The notes beneath the pieces are model-generated. The model was given only the letters and a program-made list of their open reading frames with translations, searched no databases and was not told the DNA's origin. The position numbers were made by a program, and so were the translations under genes. Source: Pseudomonadota bacterium (lineage in GTDB: Bacteria > Pseudomonadota > Gammaproteobacteria > Burkholderiales > Rhodocyclaceae). From it: a DNA stretch of 64,000 nucleotides. The stretch is from the NCBI GenBank assembly GCA_018241685.1, contig JAFEDJ010000059.1, forward strand, positions 1-64,000. The letters run 5' to 3'. This document shows, piece by piece, positions 24,965 through 33,696 of this stretch (the stretch's first letter is position 1; the number at the start of each line of letters is the position of its first letter).

Positions 24965-27900
24965 GCTTGCTCTCCGCCGGCGGCGGCCTTGTCTTTCTTC
25001 TTCGCAAAAGTGGCGAGGTAGAGCGGACGCAGCAGGCTGGTCGCCAGCCGCGCGAAGTCGCCGTCCTCCGCCAACGCCGCAAAGCTGGGCCAGGCCCGCT
25101 GCAGGTAAGCGCTGGAACCCAGCTCGCCGTTGCTCTGATAGCCGTCGCCCTCGTAGGCCGTGGTGGCGTCCTTGCGGGCCTTGTCCATGGCTTCCGTATC
25201 CTCGCTGGGGGCGTGCTTCAGCCACGCGAAGGCCGTCTTCACCGCCAGCGGCAGCGGACGGCCCTGGCCTTCGAGCCACGCCGCCAACAGGTTCTCCAGG
25301 TGATGGGCGGCCTCCTTCGTGTCCAGCGGCTCGAGCTCGACGCTGCCAGCCTTGCTGACCACCAGCGTGGTCAGCGGCCCGCCGGCCACATGGGCGGCCA
25401 GGTGGGCCACCCAGTGGCGGACCAGGTGGTGACGCTGGTACTGGCCCTTCTTCACCACATCGCTGCTCTCCAGCACCACACGGCCGCGATTGCTGGCAGC
25501 GTCCGTGCGGATGCCGGCCAGCCAGTCCTCCACGCGCAGGCCGGTGGCCTCGCTGAAATAACGTAACTCCTCGTCTTCGCCGGACTCGTTCGGCCAGCGG
25601 GCCAGGCCCTCTTCGTAGCGCTGGAACAGGTCGTCCATCGGCTTGGCCAGGTCGGCCGCCATCAGCTCGGCGAAGGCTGCGGCGGGCAGTTCGCCGCGCC
25701 GGCGCAGGCGGGCCAGACCATTCTCCAGCGCCTGCGCCCGGTCCTCGTCGGCGTGCACGGCGGCGGCCTGCAAGCCGATCAGCTCGTTCCACAGGCTCCA
25801 GCGCTGCAGGCCGTCCAGGTCGAAGGGCTCCTGGTCGTCGCTGGCCGGGTCGTCCATGTCGAAATCCACATGCAGGCGCTGGCGGAAGAACTGCTTCACC
25901 GGATCGCGCAGGAAGCCGCCCAGGTCGGCCAGGCGCAGCGGCTCGTCGCGCTGCAGCGGCGGCAATGCGCCCCCTGCCGCCGGCCGGTCGTCGGCGATGC
26001 GCCATTCGTTGGCATAGGTGAACAACGGCCCACGCAGCGGGTCGGCCGGGAAGTAGTCCGGGCTGAAGGGCTGCAGACGGTGCTCGACGGTCAGCGCCTT
26101 GAGCAGCGCATCCTTGTCGCCCTGCTCCGCCCCGACCAGCCGCCAGCCGGCGGCCAGGTGGTCGCGCAGCTGGCCGACCAGCACCGACGGCGGGCGCACC
26201 GTGTTGTCGTTGATGCTGCGCCCGACCCACGAGATCAGCAGGCGCTCCCGCGCCGACAGCAGGGCTTCGAGGAACAGGTAGCGGTCGTCCTCGCGGCGGG
26301 AGCGGTCGCCGGGGCGGTAGTCGCGCCCCATCAGGTCGAAGTCCATCGGCACACGGGTGCGCGGATAGTCACCGTCGTTGAGGCCCAGCAGGCAGACCTG
26401 GCGGAAGGGGATCGCGCGCATCGGCATCAAGGTTGCGAAGGTCACCGAGCCGGCGAAGAAGCGCTGGGACAGGCTGCCGTCGTCGAGCTGGGCCAGCCAG
26501 TGTTCGCCGACCACCGCCAGCGGCAGCGGATCGTCCAGGCGGGCCTGCTCGCAGGCCTCCTGCCAGGTTTCCAATGCCGCGTCGAGCTGCTGCAGCGTAT
26601 AGGCGTCGCCGCTGTCCTCGGCGTCGAAGAAATCGGCCAGCAGCTGGCGCAGGCGCTGGCACCAGTCGGGCACCGTTGCCGGGCTGGCGAGCACGCGCCA
26701 GCTCGCCTCCAGGCGGTCGAGCAGCGTGGCCAGCGGCCCCAGCAGCGCGGCGTCGAGGCCGCCGATCTCGTCGTAGGGCTCGATGTCCTGCCACGCACCG
26801 CCGGTGCCGCCCACCGCGTAGCCGAGCAGCATGCGGCGCACGCCGAACAGCCAGCTGTTGCCGTCCAGGGCGACCGGCAGTTCGAGGCTCTGCCGGTGCT
26901 CGGCGTGCAGGCCCCAGCGCACGCGGGCGCCGTGGATCCAGCGGTGCAGCAGCGGCAGATCGTCCTCGGCGATGGCGAAGCGGCGGCGCAGGGCCGGCAC
27001 TTCCAGCAGGTCCAGCACGTCGCTGACCGCTACCCGCGAAGTCGGCAGCCCCAGCAGCTTGTCGATGGCATTGACCAGAGGATCGTGCTGGCGCCGCCCC
27101 TGGTCGGCGATGCTGAACGGGATGAAGCGCGGATCGCTGCCGTCCATCAGCCCGAACACCGCCTGGATGTGCGGTGCGTAGGCGTCGATGTCCGGCACCA
27201 TCACGATCACATCGCGCGGGCGCAGCGTGGCATCGGCGTTGAAGGCGGCGAGCAGCTGGTCGTGAAGGATCTCCACTTCCCGCTGCGGGCTGTGGGCGAT
27301 GTGGAAACGAATCGACTCGTCGTCCGGCGCCACCGCCGGCCAGCGGGCCTGCGTCTCGGCCAGCGGGCGCAGGTCGCGGACATCGTCCTGCAGCTGGTTG
27401 AGCAGGCGCGCCTGGCCGTGGGGCGCGAACAGGTCGATGCGCTGGCGGATATCCACGAAGTGCTGCAGGTAGCCTTCACGGGCAGCATCGCTGTCGTGCT
27501 CGTCGAGCAGGCCGATGAAATCGCGCCCCTGCTTACCCCACGCCGCCAGCAGCGGATGGGCGTGCAGATGCAGGTTCTCCTCCGACACCTCGGCTGGCAT
27601 GCCGGCGCGGCGGCGCTGGCGCTGATGGGTGGCGCGCAGCAGATCCTTGTCGGCGACGATGTCGGCCCAGAAGTGCTCGCAGGGGTTATGCACGCACATC
27701 AGCACCTGGGTCCACCGGGACAGTGCGGCCAGCACTTCAAGGGACTGGCGCGGCATCGCCGAGATACCGAAGATCATCACCCGGCGCGGCAGCCCGACCG
27801 GCCGGCCGGCGTCCTCCGGCCACGCCTCGACGCGGCGCAGGAAGGCCTCGTGCACCGCCGCCCGCCCCTGCCCGGCCAGCGCGCCGCCGTCGCCGGCGGC

Positions 27901-28569
27901 CGCCACGTCATCGAGCAGCGCGCGCCACAGGCTGGCCTGCCAGCGCTGCTCGTCGGGCAGCGGCGGACGGTCGCCGTTGGCGCGGATCAGCACATCCTCA
28001 CCGTCCGCCCAGGCGGCCAGCCAGTCGGCGCGATACACCTGGTACTGGTCGAACAGGTCGGCCAGCCGTTCGGCGAGCTGGAAGCGCTTGCGCAGGTCGG
28101 CGTCGGAAGCCAGGAAGCGGCGCAGCGGCGCGTAATCCGGCGCCGCCATCACCCCCGGCAACAGGCGCATCAGGCGCCACACCAGCAGCGGCTTGTCGAA
28201 GGGCGAGCTCTCCGGCACCGCGTCGAAGCCCAGCACGGCCCGGTAGGCCTGCCACAGGAAGCGCGACGGCAGCGACATGTCCAGCGCCGCGGCGATGCCG
28301 CAACCGCCGCCGAACTCCCCGTCCGCATCCTCGGCCAGCGCCAGGCGCAGCCACTGGGCGATGCCGTTGCTGTGCACCAGCAGGGTCTCGGTCTCCAGCG
28401 GCGCCAGCGGATAACGGCGGCTCCACGTGACCAGCAGGTCGCGCAGCGCTTCGGGGTGGTTGCCATGGACCAGCATCAGGCCGGTGGGCAGCGGATTGGC
28501 GATCAAGGAGGTCTCCGGGAGATCAGGGCTGCGCTGGGCTCGGTGGAACAAGTCGGCGGGCGCATGCAC
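24961..28569 (-). CDS. recC: Exodeoxyribonuclease V subunit gamma (RecC)
   Basis: A 1202-residue protein, the inactive-helicase subunit that scans for Chi and splits the strands. Recognisable segments are LLVHSNGIAQWLR near the N terminus, FGISAMPRQSLEVL and GLNDGDYPRTRVP. The first 30 residues (from the ATG at 28569) are not family-like, and an internal ATG at MLVHGN would give a conventional start, so the N terminus is uncertain. First gene of the recCBD operon. Confidence 0.92.
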   Translation of the reverse strand: MHAPADLFHRAQRSPDLPETSLIANPLPTGLMLVHGNHPEALRDLLVTWSRRYPLAPLETETLLVHSNGIAQWLRLALAEDADGEFGGGCGIAAALDMSLPSRFLWQAYRAVLGFDAVPESSPFDKPLLVWRLMRLLPGVMAAPDYAPLRRFLASDADLRKRFQLAERLADLFDQYQVYRADWLAAWADGEDVLIRANGDRPPLPDEQRWQASLWRALLDDVAAAGDGGALAGQGRAAVHEAFLRRVEAWPEDAGRPVGLPRRVMIFGISAMPRQSLEVLAALSRWTQVLMCVHNPCEHFWADIVADKDLLRATHQRQRRRAGMPAEVSEENLHLHAHPLLAAWGKQGRDFIGLLDEHDSDAAREGYLQHFVDIRQRIDLFAPHGQARLLNQLQDDVRDLRPLAETQARWPAVAPDDESIRFHIAHSPQREVEILHDQLLAAFNADATLRPRDVIVMVPDIDAYAPHIQAVFGLMDGSDPRFIPFSIADQGRRQHDPLVNAIDKLLGLPTSRVAVSDVLDLLEVPALRRRFAIAEDDLPLLHRWIHGARVRWGLHAEHRQSLELPVALDGNSWLFGVRRMLLGYAVGGTGGAWQDIEPYDEIGGLDAALLGPLATLLDRLEASWRVLASPATVPDWCQRLRQLLADFFDAEDSGDAYTLQQLDAALETWQEACEQARLDDPLPLAVVGEHWLAQLDDGSLSQRFFAGSVTFATLMPMRAIPFRQVCLLGLNDGDYPRTRVPMDFDLMGRDYRPGDRSRREDDRYLFLEALLSARERLLISWVGRSINDNTVRPPSVLVGQLRDHLAAGWRLVGAEQGDKDALLKALTVEHRLQPFSPDYFPADPLRGPLFTYANEWRIADDRPAAGGALPPLQRDEPLRLADLGGFLRDPVKQFFRQRLHVDFDMDDPASDDQEPFDLDGLQRWSLWNELIGLQAAAVHADEDRAQALENGLARLRRRGELPAAAFAELMAADLAKPMDDLFQRYEEGLARWPNESGEDEELRYFSEATGLRVEDWLAGIRTDAASNRGRVVLESSDVVKKGQYQRHHLVRHWVAHLAAHVAGGPLTTLVVSKAGSVELEPLDTKEAAHHLENLLAAWLEGQGRPLPLAVKTAFAWLKHAPSEDTEAMDKARKDATTAYEGDGYQSNGELGSSAYLQRAWPSFAALAEDGDFARLATSLLRPLYLATFAKKKDKAAAGGEQA

Positions 28570-28714
28570 TCGCCCCCACGGCTGAGCAAGTCAGCACTGA
28601 CTCACTCTTTTTGACGCACCGCAGCCTCAGCCCTGACAGGTTCATATTATTCATGACGGGGATTGAAACACGGGCGTACGACAACCGGTGTCGCACGCCC
28701 GGGAAACGCCGCCC

Positions 28715-29992
28715 TCAGGCCAGCATGTCGGCCCAGATGTTGTGCGCCCAGGCCAGCGCGTAGCGGCCTTCCTGTTCGCTGGCCTCGGCAGACACGCCAC
28801 CGGCGCCGGCCACCGGCAGCACGGTGCGCTGGGCCGCGTCGTACTGATGCACCGAGCTGACGTGGATCACGTGGCTGGCATCGACGAAGCTGTAGCAGGT
28901 GTTCATCACCACCGGCGCGGGGTTGGGCGCCTCGCCGGCGAGCAGGCGGAGGATCGCCGCCGCCGCCACCTTGGCATGCTGATTGGCCATGTGGCCGGAC
29001 TTGGGCATCGTCGGCGCCGGGAAGATCGCGTCGCCGAGCACATGCACGCCGGGCGTGTTCACCGACTCGAAGGTCTGCCAGTCGATGTCCACCCAGCGGC
29101 CGTTGATCAGCTTGAGGCCGGCCTGGGTGGCGATGGCGCCGGCGCGCTGGGGCGGTACCACGTTGAGCACGTCGGCCTGCACGTTCTCGAAGTCCAGCAG
29201 CGCCGTGCGGCTGGCCGCGTCCACCTCGCGCAGCGCGCTGTTGGGGCGGTATTCGAGGATGCCCTTGTAGCGGGCGAAAGCCTGCGTGAACAGCGCCTTC
29301 TTGGAGATGATCTCGGCGTTGGCGTCGAGCACCAGCACCTTGGACTTCGGCTTGGCGCGGCGGAAGTAGTCGGCCACCACGCAGGCCCGCTCATACGGCC
29401 CCGGCGGGCAGCGGTACGGCGCCAGCGGAATGGTCAGCGCATACACGCCGCCGTCGGGCATGGCTTCCAGCTGCGCACGCAGCGCGACGGTCTGGGCGCC
29501 GGCCTTCCAGGCGTGCAGGATGCGCGCGCGGGCGGCTTCGCTGTCCAGCCCCGGCACCTGGTCGAACTGGAAATCGACGCCCGGCGACAGTACCAGGCGG
29601 TCCCACGACAGCGTGCCGCCGGCCGCCAGGCGCAACGTGCGCGCGGCCGGGTCGATGGCGGTCACCTCGTCCTTCACCACCTTCACGCCCCAGGTGTCGC
29701 GCAGGCCTTCGTAGCCCAAGGTGATGTCGGCCAGGGTCTTGACGCCGCCGAGCACCAGGTTGGAGATCGGGCAGGAGATGAACCGGGGGTCGCGCTCCAC
29801 CAGCGTCACGTCCACCGCCCCGCCGCTCCACATACGCAGATACTTGGCGGCCGTCGCGCCGCCGTAGCCACCGCCGACCACCACCACGTGGGCGCGCGGC
29901 GTGGCCGCCAGCGCGCGGCTGGACAGGCCCGGCAACAACAAGGTGCCACCGGCCAGCCCGGCGGTTTTCAGGAAATCGCGTCGCTTCAGCAT
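28715..29992 (-). CDS. fccB: Flavocytochrome c sulfide dehydrogenase, flavoprotein subunit
   Basis: A 425-residue FAD protein. A Tat signal (KRRDFLKTAGLAGG) sends it folded to the periplasm. The dinucleotide motif is VVVVGGGYGG, and the two redox cysteines that take sulfide are in FISCPISN and YRCPPGPYER. The FCSD-flavin-binding C-terminal domain follows. It oxidises sulfide to sulfur or polysulfide and passes electrons to the cytochrome subunit encoded 11 bases upstream. The ATG at 29992 sits at the Tat signal. Confidence 0.92.
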   Translation of the reverse strand: MLKRRDFLKTAGLAGGTLLLPGLSSRALAATPRAHVVVVGGGYGGATAAKYLRMWSGGAVDVTLVERDPRFISCPISNLVLGGVKTLADITLGYEGLRDTWGVKVVKDEVTAIDPAARTLRLAAGGTLSWDRLVLSPGVDFQFDQVPGLDSEAARARILHAWKAGAQTVALRAQLEAMPDGGVYALTIPLAPYRCPPGPYERACVVADYFRRAKPKSKVLVLDANAEIISKKALFTQAFARYKGILEYRPNSALREVDAASRTALLDFENVQADVLNVVPPQRAGAIATQAGLKLINGRWVDIDWQTFESVNTPGVHVLGDAIFPAPTMPKSGHMANQHAKVAAAAILRLLAGEAPNPAPVVMNTCYSFVDASHVIHVSSVHQYDAAQRTVLPVAGAGGVSAEASEQEGRYALAWAHNIWADMLA

Positions 29993-30003
29993 GCCCGGCG
30001 CCC

Positions 30004-30321
30004 TCACTTGCGGGCGGCGAAATACGCCGCGATCAGTTCGAGCTGGGCCTCGCTGTAGCCCTTGGCGATCTGCGGCATGATCGTCGCCGGCCGCGTGCCG
30101 CTGCGGAACTCGCGCAGCTTCTGCATCAGCTCGGGCGCCGGCACGCCGGCCAGCACGGGCATCGTCGCGTCGGGCCGGGCGTGGCCATCGGTGCCGTGGC
30201 AGCCGGTGCAAGTGGCGGCCAGGTTGCGGGCCAGGTCGGGATCGGGGGCGGGGCTGGCGTGGGCGATAGTAGCCAAACCGAACAGCAGGCCGAGGACAGC
30301 GCGGCGGGGAGACAGCGTCAT
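30004..30321 (-). CDS. fccA: Monohaem cytochrome c subunit of sulfide dehydrogenase
   Basis: A 105-residue cytochrome. The signal peptide ends around TIAHAS, the haem motif is CTGCH and the distal methionine is likely in TIMPQIAKG. At one haem it is half the size of the dihaem FccA of Allochromatium; such single-haem forms occur in other sulfide dehydrogenases. It directly precedes fccB and would accept its electrons in the periplasm. Confidence 0.85.
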   Translation of the reverse strand: MTLSPRRAVLGLLFGLATIAHASPAPDPDLARNLAATCTGCHGTDGHARPDATMPVLAGVPAPELMQKLREFRSGTRPATIMPQIAKGYSEAQLELIAAYFAARK

Positions 30322-30415
30322 CGTTTCTCCATGTCGAGGCGGCCGTCGCAGGGGGCGATCGGCAAGCCCGCCATTGTTCCCCGCCGGAGCGCCCCGCCGC
30401 AAGCCGCGGCGGGCT

Positions 30416-31429
30416 TCAGCCGGCCAGCGCGGCGTTGTCGTCCACCAGCATGTCGCGCACGGTGTAGCTCGGCCGGCGGTCCGGGTAGCGGCACTCACCG
30501 GCCGGCAAGGCTGCATCGTTGCAGCCGCTGAGCAGCGGGCAGCGGGCGAACAGCTCCGCCGCCCAGTCGGCGAAGGCCCGCACCTTGGGCGACAGGTGAC
30601 GGTTCTGCGGGTAGAGCACCGACATCGGCACCGGCGACGGCTTCCACTGGGGCAGGATCTCCTTCAGCGCGCCGCTCTCCAGGTGGGGCAAGGCCATGAA
30701 GCGGGCCGGCTGGATCAGCCCGAAGTCCTTCAAGCCGCAGGTGATGTAGGCTTCGGCGTCGTTCACCGCGATGCGGCCCTCCAGGCGCAGTGGCACGCTG
30801 ACCCCATCCACCAGGAAATCCCAGTCGAAGTTGCGTCCGCTGACGCTCGAGAAGTAATGCACCACCCGGTGCTGCTGCAGTTCCTCCAGCGTCGTCGGCT
30901 CGCCGTAGCGCTCCAGGTATTCCGGCGAGCCGCAGGTGACGAAGCTCAGGCTGCCGATGCGCCGCGCCACCAGCGTGGAATCCACCAGCTCACCGGCACG
31001 GATCACGCAGTCCACGGCTTCCTGAATCAGGTCCACCGGACGGTCGCCCATGCCGATCACCAGCTCCACGTCCGGGTAGCGGGAGTGGAACTCGCACAGG
31101 TTGGGAATCAGGATGTCCCGCCCGACGGGCCCCGCCACATCCACCCGCAGCCGCCCCTGGGGCCGCCGCGCGGCGTCCTGGAAGGCGGCCTCGGTCTCCT
31201 CCAGCTCGGCGAGGATGCGCGCGCAGCGCTCGTAATACGCCGCGCCGTCGGCGGTCAGGCTGACGCTGCGGGTGGTGCGGTTGAGCAGGCGCACCTTCAG
31301 GTGGTTCTCCAGCCCCTGGATGGTGTTGGTGACGGTGGCCCGCGGCAGGCCGAGGTTGTCCGCCGCGCGCGTGAAGCTGTTGGCCTCCACGACGCCCATG
31401 AAGACCTTCATGGCCTGAAATCTGTCCAT
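30416..31429 (-). CDS. LysR-family transcriptional regulator
   Basis: A 337-residue LTTR. The N-terminal winged helix (MKVFMGVVEANSFTRAADNL, about 5-60) is of the CrgA/DmlR subgroup, followed by a substrate-binding domain. GGAGG lies 7 bases before this ATG. It is divergent from the hydrolase/RND operon, with a repeated operator between, so it most likely controls that pump as MexT controls mexEF-oprN. It also precedes fccA on the same strand by 94 bases, so read-through into fccAB is possible. Confidence 0.88.
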   Translation of the reverse strand: MDRFQAMKVFMGVVEANSFTRAADNLGLPRATVTNTIQGLENHLKVRLLNRTTRSVSLTADGAAYYERCARILAELEETEAAFQDAARRPQGRLRVDVAGPVGRDILIPNLCEFHSRYPDVELVIGMGDRPVDLIQEAVDCVIRAGELVDSTLVARRIGSLSFVTCGSPEYLERYGEPTTLEELQQHRVVHYFSSVSGRNFDWDFLVDGVSVPLRLEGRIAVNDAEAYITCGLKDFGLIQPARFMALPHLESGALKEILPQWKPSPVPMSVLYPQNRHLSPKVRAFADWAAELFARCPLLSGCNDAALPAGECRYPDRRPSYTVRDMLVDDNAALAG

Positions 31430-31480
31430 TTTTCCGCCTCCCGCTGGTGGCTTCACCAAGCGAAGCCTCCAACAATTATT

Positions 31481-31515
31481 AGTCAACTTCGAATAGTGAA
31501 GTCAACTTTCGAATA
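31481..31515. promoter_or_regulatory. Duplicated LysR-type operator in divergent promoter
   Basis: AGTCAACTTCGAATA (31481-31495) is repeated as AGTCAACTTTCGAATA (31500-31515), each with a TTCGAA palindrome, giving two sites about two helical turns apart. The A/T-rich region lies between the divergent LysR and hydrolase genes, as expected for an LTTR recognition plus activation site. Confidence 0.6.
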
Positions 31516-31586
31516 TTTATCCAACACCGATCAACAACCACAATTCAGCCATCGCCCCTGTCTGTCCATTCCGGATCGCTAAGCAC

Positions 31587-32459
31587 ATGATGGCTCGCTA
31601 CGACACTGTTCTTCCCCCCGGCGCCGACGCCTTGCAGGTTGCCGATCTGCGCCTGCCGGGCTTCGCCGGGCCGGTGGACGCCCGTCTGTACCGGCCGGCC
31701 GACATCGCCGGCCCGGTGCCCGCGGTGCTGTATTTCCACGGTGGCGGCTTCGTCGCCGGCGATCTGGACGAAGCCGACCCGATCGCCCGCCGCCTGGCCG
31801 CGACGATTCCCGCTGCGGTGCTGTCGGTGGCCTACTCCCTGGCACCGGCCCACCCTTTCCCGGCCGCGCCGGAAGACGCCCACGCAGCCGCCCTGTGGCT
31901 GCACGCCCAGGCCGCCAGCTTCGGCATCGACGCCGCCCGCCTGGCCTGCGCCGGCCACGACGCCGGCGCCACGCTGGCCGCCGCCCTCACGCTGATGGCC
32001 CGCGACCGCCTCGGCCCGCCCCTCGTCGCCCAAGCCCTGGTCGGCCCGATGCTCGACCCCAGCCAGACCCGCCAGGATCACCGCGCCGGCGCCGCCGAGC
32101 CGCGTCCCGACGCCTGCGCCCGCTGCTACAGCCAGTACCTGCCGCGGGTCGCCGAGCGCCTCCATCCCTACGCGACGCCCCTCGAATCGCGCCGCCTGGC
32201 CGGCCTGCCGCCGGCGCTGATCGCCACCGGCGCCCACGACCGCCTGCGCTGCGAGGCCGAACACTACGGCGCCGCGCTGATCAACGCCGGCGTGCCGACC
32301 CAGGTCACCCGATACACCGCCGGCCACGCCGAACTGCCGGCCCACCCGGCGCTGCGCGGCGACCTGGCGGCCTTCCTGCGCCACCACCTGTGGCCTGCCC
32401 CAGCCTTCCACCCCGATTTCCCGTCATTCCAATCCCTGAAAACAGAGAGGACATCATGA
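31587..32459 (+). CDS. Alpha/beta-hydrolase (HSL-like) with Asp at the nucleophile position
   Basis: A 290-residue protein of the hormone-sensitive-lipase type. The oxyanion motif HGGGF is at 51-55. The nucleophile elbow, normally GDSAG, reads GHDAG with aspartate at residue 125; D218 (GAHDRL) and H247 (AGHAEL) fit the remaining acid and base. An Asp-Asp-His set would resemble dehalogenases or epoxide hydrolases, or the protein may be inactive. It is the first gene of the RND operon and overlaps the adaptor start by 4 bases (ATGA), so it is probably linked to the pump's substrate or signal. Confidence 0.8.
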   Translation: MMARYDTVLPPGADALQVADLRLPGFAGPVDARLYRPADIAGPVPAVLYFHGGGFVAGDLDEADPIARRLAATIPAAVLSVAYSLAPAHPFPAAPEDAHAAALWLHAQAASFGIDAARLACAGHDAGATLAAALTLMARDRLGPPLVAQALVGPMLDPSQTRQDHRAGAAEPRPDACARCYSQYLPRVAERLHPYATPLESRRLAGLPPALIATGAHDRLRCEAEHYGAALINAGVPTQVTRYTAGHAELPAHPALRGDLAAFLRHHLWPAPAFHPDFPSFQSLKTERTS

Positions 32460-33676
32460 ACACGACCGACACCTCCCGTTCCCTTCCCCGCCGGCGCCTC
32501 GTCATCGCCGCCGCCCTTGCCGGCTTCGCGCTGGCCGGCGGCGGCGCGGCCATCTATTCCGCGCACGCCGACTCCCCCGCCCCGGCCGCCGCACCGCAGG
32601 CCGCCCAGGTGGACACCGCCCAGGTGGTGAACAAGGCCATCATCGACTGGCAGGACTTCTCCGGCCGCCTGGAAGCGGTGGACCGGGTCGAGATCCGCCC
32701 GCAGGTGTCGGGCATCCTGACCCAGGTGCATTTCCGCGACGGCAGCCCGGTGCGCAAGGGCGACGTGCTGTTCACCATCGACCCGCGCCCCTTCGCCGCC
32801 GAGGTCGAGCGGGCCGAGGCCCAGCTCGCCGCGGCCGAATCGCGGGTCGGCTACACCGGCTCCGACCTGGCCCGTGCCGAGCGCCTGATCGCCGACAACG
32901 CGGTGTCACGCCGTGACCTGGAAGAGAAGCAGAACGCCGCCCGCGATGCCGGCGCCGGCGTGCAGGCCGCCCGCGCGGCGCTGCGCATCGCCCGCCTGAA
33001 CCTCGAATACACATCCATCAAGGCGCCCATCGACGGCCGCATGTCCCGCGCCGAAGTCACCGTCGGCAACCTGGTCAGCGCCAACGGCGGCCCGGCGCTC
33101 ACCACGCTGGTGTCGTCCAGCCGCATCTACGCGGCCTTCGACGTGGACGAGCAGACCTTCCTGAAGTCGGTGAATCCCGCCCGCGACGCCAAGGGCACGG
33201 CACTGCCGGTGCACCTCGGCCTCGCCGACCAGGACGGCCACCCCTTCGAAGGGCGCATCCACTCGGTGGACAACCGCCTCGACACCACCTCCGGCACGAT
33301 CCGCGTGCGGGCCATCTTCGACAACGCGGACGGCCGCCTGGTGCCGGGCCTCTACGCACGCATCCGCCTCGGCGCCGGCACCCCGCGGGAGGCCGTGCTG
33401 ATCGACGACCGCGCCATCGGCACCGACCAGGACAAGCGCTTCGTGCTGGTCGTGGACGCCGCCAACAAGACCGCCTACCGGGAAGTGCGCCTCGGCAACC
33501 TGCACGACGGCCTGCGCATCGTCGAGGACGGCCTCAAGCCGGGCGAACGCATCGTGGTGAACGGCCTGCAGCGGGTGCGCCCCGGCGACCCGGTGACGCC
33601 CCACCCGGTCGCCATGGAAGGCAGCGCACCGCTGGCCGCCGTCACCACGCCCCAGGCGCTGAAGACGCGGATCTGA
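32456..33676 (+). CDS. RND efflux periplasmic adaptor (MexE/AcrA-like)
   Basis: A 406-residue membrane-fusion protein. An N-terminal hydrophobic segment (LVIAAALAGFALAGGGAA) anchors or exports it; there is no lipobox cysteine. The lipoyl halves (VEIRPQVSGILTQVHF and NLEYTSIKAPIDGRM), the alpha-hairpin between them, the beta-barrel and the membrane-proximal domain follow in the usual order. It links the inner-membrane pump and outer-membrane channel encoded next. Confidence 0.92.
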   Translation: MNTTDTSRSLPRRRLVIAAALAGFALAGGGAAIYSAHADSPAPAAAPQAAQVDTAQVVNKAIIDWQDFSGRLEAVDRVEIRPQVSGILTQVHFRDGSPVRKGDVLFTIDPRPFAAEVERAEAQLAAAESRVGYTGSDLARAERLIADNAVSRRDLEEKQNAARDAGAGVQAARAALRIARLNLEYTSIKAPIDGRMSRAEVTVGNLVSANGGPALTTLVSSSRIYAAFDVDEQTFLKSVNPARDAKGTALPVHLGLADQDGHPFEGRIHSVDNRLDTTSGTIRVRAIFDNADGRLVPGLYARIRLGAGTPREAVLIDDRAIGTDQDKRFVLVVDAANKTAYREVRLGNLHDGLRIVEDGLKPGERIVVNGLQRVRPGDPVTPHPVAMEGSAPLAAVTTPQALKTRI

Positions 33677-33696
33677 GCGATCCACCGGAGACCCCC

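Noticed and set aside
5347..28569. Long alternative reading frames opposite or inside urt and rec genes (several hundred codons)
   Set aside because: They are GC-rich shadow frames made of Arg/Ala/Gly/Pro-biased sequence, and overlap genes with clear domains and motifs.
28651..28669. GACGGGGATTGAAAC, similar to the 3' end of some CRISPR repeats
   Set aside because: Only one copy is present and no spacer-repeat periodicity or cas gene is nearby; treated as chance or a remnant that cannot be supported.
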